Part shown: piece by piece, positions 1-5,136 of the stretch | Position numbering within the stretch: the first letter of the stretch is position 1 | Layout of the letters: each line of letters begins with the position of its first letter | Made by a program: the position numbers and the translations under genes | Notes under the pieces: generated by a model | Told to the model about the DNA's origin: nothing | Database searches by the model: none | The model's input: the letters and a program-made list of their open reading frames with translations, nothing else | Source of the DNA: Candidatus Cloacimonadota bacterium | Lineage (GTDB): Bacteria > Cloacimonadota > Cloacimonadia > JGIOTU-2 | Direction of reading: 5' to 3' | Length of the DNA: 6,058 nt | Assembly: GCA_030628975.1 (NCBI GenBank) | Contig: DAOVPZ010000075.1 | Location: 1-6,058, forward strand

Positions 1-675
1 CTAACCTTAACAAAAGCCTATCTTGATATCTGGAAAAGAAAATCTGATGGAAGAAGAAGTGTCCGTTTTCAAGGAGAATTGGATTATAGACCAATTTATC
101 AAATAAGCATTAGATTAAAACAAAAGCTTCAAACTAACCGTTCTGAAGACACTTCTGCAAGGTCGGTTTCCAAAACAAGTGAAACAACACTTCGCTTGAT
201 AACTTATCTTACAAATAGAGATAAGTTAGAACTAGAATATCGTTTTAATAAAGTTTGGATGGCTCCATATACTTTTCTTACAAATAATGCAGAACCTGGC
301 TCAGATAATCTTATACCAACTGCTAATGTTTTGAATCATGGTGATTTCATAGCTGCAAACTATACACACAATTTCACGGATTATTTTAGAATTGAAGGTT
401 CATTCCTATTTTGGAATGGTCATGGAATCAGTCATTGGGATTGGGAAGATATGGAGATTGACTTTATGGGAAGCGAAGGGATGAAATATTGGTTCACAAT
501 TTATGATAGAATCTCCAGCCATCTGGCTATCTCATTCAAATATAAAGTAAAACATTATAAAGATGAAGAACTTTATCTCAGGAAATATAATGAACCTGTT
601 GAGGGACAAAATTATGTTCCACAAACGAAACATAAGGAAAGTTCTATCAGATTTCAGTTAGATTGGAATTTTTAA
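1..675 (+). CDS. C-terminal part of a beta-barrel outer-membrane protein (5' end outside window)
   Basis: The frame is open from base 1 (reading Leu-Thr-Leu-Thr-Lys) to the TAA at 673-675, giving 224 visible residues, so the true start lies upstream. The protein is made of short alternating polar/aromatic stretches (for example IYQISIRLKQKL, KLELEYRFNKVW, FRIEGSFLFWNG, HLAISFKYKVKHY) separated by charged turns. That is the pattern of amphipathic beta-strands, and the chain ends in RFQLDWNF, a terminal aromatic residue as expected for BAM-inserted barrels. No catalytic motif is visible. Similar barrel tails occur in large FCB-group envelope proteins, sometimes behind helix-hairpin-helix domains, but the N-terminal part is not here and the exact family is not identified. 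A TTG at 79 preceded by AAGGAG looks like a start but lies inside the continuous frame. Outer-membrane barrel: fairly sure; specific role: unknown. Confidence 0.75.
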   Translation, partial: LTLTKAYLDIWKRKSDGRRSVRFQGELDYRPIYQISIRLKQKLQTNRSEDTSARSVSKTSETTLRLITYLTNRDKLELEYRFNKVWMAPYTFLTNNAEPGSDNLIPTANVLNHGDFIAANYTHNFTDYFRIEGSFLFWNGHGISHWDWEDMEIDFMGSEGMKYWFTIYDRISSHLAISFKYKVKHYKDEELYLRKYNEPVEGQNYVPQTKHKESSIRFQLDWNF

Positions 676-733
676 CTTTATGAATAGCACGCTGAAGAAC
701 AGTTATTATGCTGATTATCATAAAAAAAAATAA

Positions 734-739
734 TATAAT
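734..739 (+). promoter_or_regulatory. possible -10 box for the toxin-antitoxin operon
   Basis: TATAAT, a perfect match to the sigma-70-type -10 consensus, lies 80 bases before the antitoxin start in the 144-bp gap after the barrel gene. No good -35 partner is visible 16-18 bases upstream, and the surrounding DNA is so AT-rich that a chance match is plausible. The 3' half of a weak inverted repeat, TGATTAT (712-718) with ATAATCA (735-741), overlaps it. If it is used, the palindrome at 770-786 would lie in the 5' leader. Confidence 0.3.
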
Positions 740-769
740 CATAGAGTGCGAAAACGAATCCCAATTCAT

Positions 770-786
770 CCCCGATTTAATCGGGG
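770..786. repeat. GC-rich palindrome upstream of the antitoxin gene
   Basis: CCCCGATT-T-AATCGGGG is a perfect 8-bp dyad around one central base, or a 6-bp stem with a 5-base loop if drawn as a hairpin. It stands out because the flanking DNA is very AT-rich. It ends 33 bases before the antitoxin ATG. No U-tract follows, so it is not a normal intrinsic terminator. It could be an operator bound by the antitoxin or antitoxin-toxin complex, since type II systems usually autoregulate through such dyads, or it could be a dispersed genomic palindrome. One copy in this window cannot separate these. Confidence 0.6.
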
Positions 787-819
787 AGAAGAACTTTTCA
801 CAAAAAATTTGAGGATAAT

Positions 820-1029
820 ATGCAAAAAATAAGAAAAAATCTATCTCCTGAAATTGTCTTTCGTGATGGTAGACCCGTTGCGGTGATTTTAGATATTATT
901 AAGTATCAGGAAATACTGGAACAATTAGAAGATGTAGAAGATTTGAAAATGTTAAAAGAGATGAGAAAAAAGCCTCTTAAGTTTAAAAAATTAGAGGATT
1001 TTCTACAAGAATATCAACCTAATGTATAA
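820..1029 (+). CDS. Phd/YefM-like antitoxin of a type II toxin-antitoxin pair
   Basis: This 69-aa protein starts at an ATG preceded by GAGG (811-814) at a good distance. The segment FRDGRPVAVILDIIKYQEILEQLED (residues about 14-38) matches the core of the prevent-host-death/YefM family: a beta-hairpin 'dGrpvAVilD' followed by the helix 'yqeiLeqLed'. The acidic/basic tail (about 39-69, with LKMLKEMR and FKKLEDFLQEYQ) would be the toxin-wrapping region. It is at the short end for the family; the extreme N-terminal DNA-binding part is reduced. The stop overlaps the toxin start by 8 bases, a typical antitoxin-first arrangement with coupled translation. In the family, the N-terminal half dimerises and binds the operator, while the tail neutralises a RelE/ParE-type RNase or gyrase poison. 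Here the toxin is frameshifted, so the antitoxin may now be solitary. Family call confident by sequence pattern; exact subfamily not. Confidence 0.8.
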   Translation: MQKIRKNLSPEIVFRDGRPVAVILDIIKYQEILEQLEDVEDLKMLKEMRKKPLKFKKLEDFLQEYQPNV

Positions 1030-1271
1030 TATCTATCTTGAACGAGTGGCAGAGAGAGACTTGAAACGACTTACTTCCGAATATTTTCATCGTATTATTT
1101 TACGAATCAAGGCATTAGCTGAAAATCCAAGGCCATCCGGATGTCGTAAAATTGCTGGCTCAAAGAGTGACTGGCGTATTAATTGGAAATTACCGGGTTA
1201 TTTATGAAATTGATGATGAGAAGAGGACTATAAAAGTAATGCGGATAAGACATAGAAGAGAAATATATTAA
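1022..1271 (+). pseudogene. RelE/ParE-superfamily toxin, frameshifted
   Basis: The first frame (1022-1207, 61 aa) begins MYNIYLERVAERDLKRL and continues through the helical region ILRIKALAENPRPSG to KSDWRI (residue 53, codon at 1178-1180), a typical RelE/ParE N-terminal two-thirds. It then runs into WKLPGYL and a stop. In the +1 frame from 1182 the missing ending appears: IGNYRVIYEIDDEKRTIKVMRIRHRREIY, stop at 1269-1271. This is the usual family C-terminus, where the basic RHRR and final Tyr belong to the catalytic region of RelE-type mRNases. Joined, the protein would be about 83 aa, normal for the family. Family members usually read 'WRIRIGNYRV', so the simplest event is loss of two bases between 1180 and 1182. 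No slippery heptamer is present. As read, the product lacks the last strands and catalytic residues and should be inactive. A sequencing or assembly error cannot be excluded. Confidence 0.8.
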
Positions 1272-1290
1272 TAAAAAAGATGAATATATC

Positions 1291-1318
1291 TTAAAATAGA
1301 TAGTTTATTATTTATATT
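1291..1318 (+). promoter_or_regulatory. possible weak promoter for the PorV-like gene
   Basis: The 74-bp gap between the toxin remnant and the next gene contains TTAAAA (1291-1296) and TATATT (1313-1318), 16 bases apart. These match the -35 and -10 consensus at about four and five of six positions. The AT-rich background makes chance matches common, and FCB-group bacteria often use a different promoter consensus, so this is only a candidate. Confidence 0.2.
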
Positions 1319-1336
1319 AGAATTCATAAACTTTCT

Positions 1337-1341
1337 GGAGG
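1337..1341 (+). promoter_or_regulatory. ribosome-binding site GGAGG that sets the start at 1346
   Basis: GGAGG ends four bases before the ATG at 1346. A nearer ATG at 1342 directly abuts the GGAGG and is in another frame that stops after four codons. The 1346 start is the one that opens the signal peptide and the full-length barrel protein. Confidence 0.7.
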
Positions 1342-1345
1342 ATGA

Positions 1346-2668
1346 ATGAAATTTAAAATAACGCTCACTTTATTACTCATTTTTATTGCTGCAAACCTAT
1401 CAAGTGCATCACTCTTTGATAGAGATGTTGGCAGTCAGCAATTTGCCTTTTCCGCCCGTTCTCTTTCTATGGGCTCCGTTGGTATTGCTTCAAAACAAGG
1501 AGTTATCAATGCACTGAAAAACCCTGCACTCTTAAGCTTATTAGATGATAAACTGGGTATTCAATTAACAACAAATGTAACAAAAAATGATGAGGATAGA
1601 GCATATCCCTTATATGATTCCTTTGATAGTTATATTGACGATGCGGTTTATGTCTCTAATGCACATCTCTTTGATAAATATTTTGGGGGGATCTATTATA
1701 ATTGGAATCTTGCTAAATCTATGAAATTAACTACAGCATTCAATTATGCTCCAATATATGATTTCAACTTCACATATGTTGAAGAGATGCGAAATAATGA
1801 AAAAACAGATTACGATAATGAGCCAAAGAAAATTGCAAATAACACCTATAAAGGTAAAGGAAATATTTCTGCCTATTCTCCTTCGATTGCTTTGACTCTA
1901 AAAAATCAAAACAGCATTTTTTCTACTCTTTCATTTGGATTTAGTGCATCCTATTTAAATGGAGAAAATGAAATAGACTCGACAATCATTTTCACAGATT
2001 GGGCAAAAGAACAGATGACAGGAGATAATGATAGTATTCCTGATGTAATATATACAATTGAAAACAAATATTCAGGATTTTGTTATCAAGGTGGAATGAT
2101 CGTTGGTTTTGGAGAAAGAGTCAATATAGGTTTTTCTTATACGCACAAAGCAGAATTCAAAAAGGAATATAAAACCAATTCAGATACAGTATGGGCTGAT
2201 ACAACAATTTATTATCCAACAAAATTTGGAATCGGATTTGAATATCACCCAAGAAATATCTGGAATACAAAATTTAGTCTCGAGGCTACATTAGTAAAAT
2301 GGAGTGATTACAATGACCTATATGATGATGTTATTGAATATTCAGCAGGTGTGGAACATATTATGCATAATGGAATACCTATCCGTCTTGGCTTCAGATA
2401 TCAATCATCCGGAAGAGATAAAGAGGTTACATTAACTGCCTTTTCTGCTGGAACATCTATAAATTTACCTTACAATCTTGCACTTGATTTAGGTGCTGAA
2501 ATTGGAAAAAGGGACTACAATGAAAAAGACCTTTTCCCTGATGGGTATTATGCAAATAATAATTTATGGGATACAGCCTACAGTTCGCTACCTGTTGATA
2601 GAGACAATTTTGATAAGATTAAAGATTTTATGATAAATGTGATGGCAACGATTTCGTGGAGGTTTTAG
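1346..2668 (+). CDS. PorV/FadL-like outer-membrane beta-barrel protein
   Basis: This complete 440-aa protein opens with a Sec signal peptide (MKFK, then hydrophobic residues 5-18, likely cleavage after SSA at 21). The mature N-terminus holds the signature of the PorV/PorQ/UPF0164 branch of FadL-like barrels: FSARSLSMGSVGIAS (35-49) followed by NALKNPALLS (55-64), the usual 'sARalaMGga...aa..NPAgL' pattern. The remainder is alternating amphipathic strands (LSFGFSASYLNG, VNIGFSYTHKAEF, FGIGFEYHP, IRLGFRYQSS, MINVMATISWRF) with a terminal Phe for BAM recognition. In FadL itself the barrel passes hydrophobic substrates; in PorV-type members it serves protein secretion or surface attachment. Nothing here decides between these. 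It has its own strong ribosome-binding site (GGAGG) and is followed directly by a hairpin, so it is probably a single-gene unit. Barrel class is firm; substrate unknown. Confidence 0.85.
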   Translation: MKFKITLTLLLIFIAANLSSASLFDRDVGSQQFAFSARSLSMGSVGIASKQGVINALKNPALLSLLDDKLGIQLTTNVTKNDEDRAYPLYDSFDSYIDDAVYVSNAHLFDKYFGGIYYNWNLAKSMKLTTAFNYAPIYDFNFTYVEEMRNNEKTDYDNEPKKIANNTYKGKGNISAYSPSIALTLKNQNSIFSTLSFGFSASYLNGENEIDSTIIFTDWAKEQMTGDNDSIPDVIYTIENKYSGFCYQGGMIVGFGERVNIGFSYTHKAEFKKEYKTNSDTVWADTTIYYPTKFGIGFEYHPRNIWNTKFSLEATLVKWSDYNDLYDDVIEYSAGVEHIMHNGIPIRLGFRYQSSGRDKEVTLTAFSAGTSINLPYNLALDLGAEIGKRDYNEKDLFPDGYYANNNLWDTAYSSLPVDRDNFDKIKDFMINVMATISWRF

Positions 2669-2710
2669 CACCTTGCGAATGGTTGAAAACCTTCGCAATG
2701 GTGATTGAAA
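2669..2710. repeat. tandem repeat pair forming a long hairpin after the barrel gene
   Basis: Two head-to-tail units, ACCTTGCGAATGGTTGAAA (2670-2688) and ACCTTCGCAATGGTGATTGAAA (2689-2710), follow the stop codon at once. Because TTGCGAA and TTCGCAA are reverse complements, 2669-2703 folds into a stem of about 15 bp: CACC/GGTG, TTGCGAA/TTCGCAA and GGTT/AACC, with one bulged T on each arm and a 3-base GAA loop. No U-run follows, so it is not a standard intrinsic terminator. It could still block 3' exonucleases or weaken read-through. The pattern resembles REP-like dispersed palindromes. Confidence 0.75.
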
Positions 2711-2717
2711 GCCACAA

Positions 2718-2773
2718 GTTGCGAGTTACAGGTTAGAAGTTACGAGTTAGAAGTTACGAGTTAGAAGTTAGAG
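2718..2773. repeat. eight tandem 7-bp units (GTTAGAA/GTTACGA) abutting the methyltransferase start
   Basis: The stretch reads as GTTGCGA GTTACAG, then GTTAGAA GTTACGA twice, then GTTAGAA GTTAGAG: eight heptamers all starting GTT, or a 14-bp unit present about 3-4 times (2732-2745 and 2746-2759 are identical). The last unit supplies GAG of the GAGG (2771-2774) that sits only two bases before the ATG at 2777. Repeat number could change by slippage, which would alter the distance from any upstream promoter but not the reading frame. Confidence 0.85.
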
Positions 2774-2776
2774 GAT

Positions 2777-4102
2777 ATGAGTAACAAAGCAGAAATAATT
2801 CCAAAGGAAATATTTAAAAATACCAAAATCGATAAGAATTGGTCTTTTAATGAATATAAACGATCTGAAACATCCAAATGGACTAATTGTTATCATCGCT
2901 ATCCTGCTAAATTTATTCCTCAATTGGTCGAAAAATTGATGGATGAGTATATTCACATAAATAATGCACATATTAATGATCCCTTTATGGGAAGTGGAAC
3001 AACAATTATCTCAGCGATTGCAAGGGGTTACCAAGCAAGTGGAACAGACATAAATAAGATAGCCTATTTAATGACAAAAGTAAAAGCAACTCCAATCGAA
3101 CCTAACTATATAAAAAATAAAATTCAAGAATTTTTATATCAAATAGAAAAAATTGATGAAGATGATGGACTTTTTTTACCTACTAATAATTTAAAACCTC
3201 TTATTCCAGAAAAACATATAGAAAGAATAAACTATTGGTTCAATGAAAAAAATAAAATTAAATTAGGAAAAATATTAAGAATTATATACAATGAAAAAGA
3301 TGAAAATATTAGAGATTTCTTTAAAGTTGCTTTTAGTCATATTTTAAAAAATTGTTCAATTTGGCTACAGGGAAGTACAAAACCAACTAGAGATTTCAAA
3401 AAGAATCCGATGACCCCTAATAAAGCAATAGTACGACACCTAAAAAAAATGGAAAGGGGTAATAAAAGCTTTTATGAAGTTGTTCCAAATTCTGTAAAAA
3501 ATAGAATTAACAATTACCTTAATATTAAATGTGATGATGCCAAAAGACAACATGTAAAAGATAATTCTGTTGATTTAATTATATCCTCAAGTCCTTATGT
3601 AACAAGCTACGAATATGCAGATTTGCACCAACTCTCAACGATCTGGTTGGATTTATCAGATGATTTATCAGAGTATAAAAAAGAATTTATAGGAACATCT
3701 TACAAAAAGTATAAAGACAAAAAATTAAAAAGTCAAATTGCTATAGATATAGTTGATAAAATGTTTGTAAAAAGCCAAAAAATGGCAAAAGAAATTGAAG
3801 CTTTTTTTATTGATATGGAGGAAGTTTTTGACGAGAGTTACCGAGTTTTAAAACATGGTGGTAGGTGCTGCTATGTAATAGGTGATACACGACTGAAAGG
3901 TGTCGATATTTTGAATGCTGAAGTTTTTGCTGAAAGTTTCCAGTATTCTGGATTTAAACTTGATAGAATTATAAAAAGAGAAATTCCTTCAAAAATTCTT
4001 CCGCAAAAGAGAGATGAAAAGACAGGTAGATTTGCAAATAATGACAATGCAAATTCTGAAGCATATCCAATTGAATACATTATTATTGGAAGGAAAACAT
4101 GA
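2777..4102 (+). CDS. DNA amino-methyltransferase (N4-cytosine or N6-adenine), modification subunit
   Basis: This 441-aa protein transfers a methyl group from S-adenosylmethionine to an exocyclic amino group in DNA. Visible motifs, in order: HRYPAKF (40-46), common just ahead of the AdoMet site in this group; motif I DPFMGSGTT (68-76); the acidic residue at the end of the next strand, SGTD (D91); catalytic motif IV SSPY (271-274) followed by VTSYEYADLHQLS; and late core strands with RVLKHGG and YVIGD (356-370). The roughly 165 residues between motifs I and IV probably hold target-recognition structure, giving the FxGxG - insert - catalytic-motif order of alpha-like enzymes. Ser before SPY leans towards N4-cytosine, but this is inference. 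The start at 2777 has GAGG only two bases upstream, unusually close; it is kept because no better in-frame ATG precedes HRYPAKF. The stop overlaps the next start by four bases (ATGA), tying it to the endonuclease. Confidence 0.85.
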   Translation: MSNKAEIIPKEIFKNTKIDKNWSFNEYKRSETSKWTNCYHRYPAKFIPQLVEKLMDEYIHINNAHINDPFMGSGTTIISAIARGYQASGTDINKIAYLMTKVKATPIEPNYIKNKIQEFLYQIEKIDEDDGLFLPTNNLKPLIPEKHIERINYWFNEKNKIKLGKILRIIYNEKDENIRDFFKVAFSHILKNCSIWLQGSTKPTRDFKKNPMTPNKAIVRHLKKMERGNKSFYEVVPNSVKNRINNYLNIKCDDAKRQHVKDNSVDLIISSSPYVTSYEYADLHQLSTIWLDLSDDLSEYKKEFIGTSYKKYKDKKLKSQIAIDIVDKMFVKSQKMAKEIEAFFIDMEEVFDESYRVLKHGGRCCYVIGDTRLKGVDILNAEVFAESFQYSGFKLDRIIKREIPSKILPQKRDEKTGRFANNDNANSEAYPIEYIIIGRKT

Positions 4103-4785
4103 TAGATTTAGATTACATTAAAAAGAGATATTATAAATTGAAAAAGAAAAACGAAGGATACGATTTTATTGGAAAAATATTCAAAGAAATCGAAGAAAGA
4201 TATAAAAGTGAAGCTGAAAAGCGAGGAAAAAATCCTCAGCAGTCTTGGAATTCATGGAGTGGTAAAGCTTTGCAAAACTTAATTACTGAATTATTAAAAG
4301 AACACATTATTAGTAGTGAGTATAAAGTTAATTTGACATCTGATGATGCCTTACGAAGAAAGAAACTAAGTAAAGAATTAGATCAAGTAAGAAGAAATAT
4401 TGAAGTTTTTTATTCAAAATATTCGATTGTTCCCGATGCGGATATTATTGTTTATTCAGAATTAGATTTCAAAGTGATATGTGTTTTTTCTTGTAAAGCA
4501 AGTTTGAGGGAACGAGTTGCACAAGCTGCATATTGGAAAATAAAATTAACACAGTCTGATGGAACAAAGAATATTTTCTATTATCTAGTATCAACTGATA
4601 AAGACAAAGATTTTGAAATAAAGAAAGGTGAATTAAGTAGAAACAGGATTATAGTTGAAGAGGGAGAGCTTGACGGAGCCTATATTTTGAGAGAAATTCC
4701 AGAGAGTTCAAGAGTTAAAAATTTTTCAAATATTTTTAATGATTTAAACAGAATATTTGAAGAATGGTTCGATATTAATAAATAA
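4099..4785 (+). CDS. type II restriction endonuclease, PD-(D/E)XK-like
   Basis: This 228-aa protein is translationally coupled to the upstream methyltransferase by the ATGA overlap and has AAGGA (4090-4094) four bases before its ATG. Its role as the cutting partner rests on that pairing plus a nuclease-like core: VPDADIIVY (from 111, P112-D113), then a hydrophobic strand KVICVFSCK (S131-C132-K133) continuing ASLRERVAQAAYWKIKL. The PD...xxK spacing of about 20 residues fits the PD-(D/E)XK metal-binding fold. Cys-Lys in place of Glu-x-Lys recalls the CCGG-cutting enzymes such as NgoMIV, whose acidic ligand has moved elsewhere; the BsaWI group is a candidate relative from memory of its 'SCKxSLRER' pattern, not verified. 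Upstream, SWNSWSGKALQNLITELL (49-66) looks like the N-terminal helix that often carries another acidic ligand. No recognition sequence can be read out. Restriction enzyme: likely; family: tentative. Confidence 0.75.
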   Translation: MIDLDYIKKRYYKLKKKNEGYDFIGKIFKEIEERYKSEAEKRGKNPQQSWNSWSGKALQNLITELLKEHIISSEYKVNLTSDDALRRKKLSKELDQVRRNIEVFYSKYSIVPDADIIVYSELDFKVICVFSCKASLRERVAQAAYWKIKLTQSDGTKNIFYYLVSTDKDKDFEIKKGELSRNRIIVEEGELDGAYILREIPESSRVKNFSNIFNDLNRIFEEWFDINK

Positions 4786-4801
4786 AAAAATCATTAATAT
4801 T

Positions 4802-4866
4802 TACTATACAAAACCTCAATAATAAAAAGTTTCTGCTTACAGGAAGTAAAAGTATTGTATATAGTA
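4802..4866. promoter_or_regulatory. gap with an imperfect inverted repeat and a possible promoter for the 81-aa gene
   Basis: Between the endonuclease stop and the next ATG, TACTATACA (4802-4810) is mirrored by TGTATATAGTA (4856-4866), which differs by two extra bases. A weak promoter can be drawn: CTTACA (4836-4841) and TATATA (4858-4863), 16 bases apart, which would place the -10 inside the right arm. AAAGGA (4876-4881) then serves as ribosome-binding site nine bases before the ATG at 4891. The 105-bp gap suggests the last two genes may be transcribed separately from the first two. All of this is inference from AT-rich sequence. Confidence 0.25.
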
Positions 4867-4890
4867 TTATGATTTAAAGGAATTATTAAA

Positions 4891-5136
4891 ATGATACAAT
4901 TCAATGAAGAATGGAAAAAATTACAATATGAAATAATCTACAATAAACCACAAATAGATGGTCCTTATCCTCAAGAGATTGTAGATAAAAGAGAATTATT
5001 ATTATATGCTCAAGTGGAATTAGAAAAAGCTCAAACCTCATATGATAATAAAAATAATAACTTATGTAAATTTCACTCAAAATTATACTCATTAATAATG
5101 AAACATTACTATAAATGGATATCTGAAAATGCATAA
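4891..5136 (+). CDS. small protein of unknown function, coupled to the second methyltransferase
   Basis: This 81-aa protein starts at ATG with AAAGGA (4876-4881) well placed upstream. I do not recognise the family. Visible are an amphipathic start FNEEWKKLQYEIIYN, a turn NKPQIDGPYPQ (18-28), a long probably helical segment EIVDKRELLLYAQVELEKAQTSYDNK, and an aromatic/basic tail SLIMKHYYKWISENA. There is no signal peptide, no membrane segment and no zinc-binding Cys/His set; the single Cys and scattered His make metal binding unlikely. No clear helix-turn-helix is visible, so a classical restriction-modification controller (C protein) is not supported, though its place before a methyltransferase is where such a gene can sit. 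Its last eight bases overlap the start of the methyltransferase gene, implying coupled translation and possibly a joint complex. Real gene: fairly likely from the ribosome-binding site and overlap; function unknown. Confidence 0.65.
   Translation: MIQFNEEWKKLQYEIIYNKPQIDGPYPQEIVDKRELLLYAQVELEKAQTSYDNKNNNLCKFHSKLYSLIMKHYYKWISENA

Noticed and set aside
79..81. TTG start with AAGGAG just upstream, which would make the first gene complete
   Set aside because: The same frame is open to base 1 and the upstream residues continue the beta-strand pattern; the AAGGAG is only two bases from the TTG. The gene is a 5'-truncated view of a longer one.
712..741. Terminator hairpin after the first gene (TGATTAT/ATAATCA)
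   Set aside because: An all-weak 7-bp stem around a 16-base A-rich loop, without a following U-run; expected by chance in such DNA.
1180..1190. Programmed ribosomal frameshift in the toxin gene
   Set aside because: No slippery heptamer or stimulatory stem-loop is visible around ATTAATTGGAAAT; an indel or sequence error is simpler.
2669..2703. Intrinsic terminator of the barrel gene
   Set aside because: The stem is strong but is followed by GATTGAAAGCC, not a U-run, and it belongs to a repeated unit; it is kept as a repeat only.
2718..2773. CRISPR-like array
   Set aside because: The units are 7 bp, directly adjacent and without spacers; a simple tandem repeat.
2768..2971. 67-aa reverse-strand open frame
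   Set aside because: It lies opposite the start of the methyltransferase, whose motifs are clear; hydrophobic composition is that of an antisense shadow in AT-rich DNA.
3650..3672. GATTTATCAGA repeated twice, 12 bases apart
   Set aside because: It is in frame and encodes DLSDDLSE within the methyltransferase; a two-copy short repeat with no sign of function.
3871..4080. 69-aa reverse-strand open frame
   Set aside because: Opposite the conserved C-terminal region of the same methyltransferase, with no ribosome-binding site or recognisable motif.
4901..5134. 77-aa reverse-strand open frame rich in hydrophobic residues
   Set aside because: Opposite the 81-aa gene, which has the better ribosome-binding site and the overlap with the next gene. 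The hydrophobicity is what an antisense frame of Lys/Glu/Asn-rich coding DNA gives.
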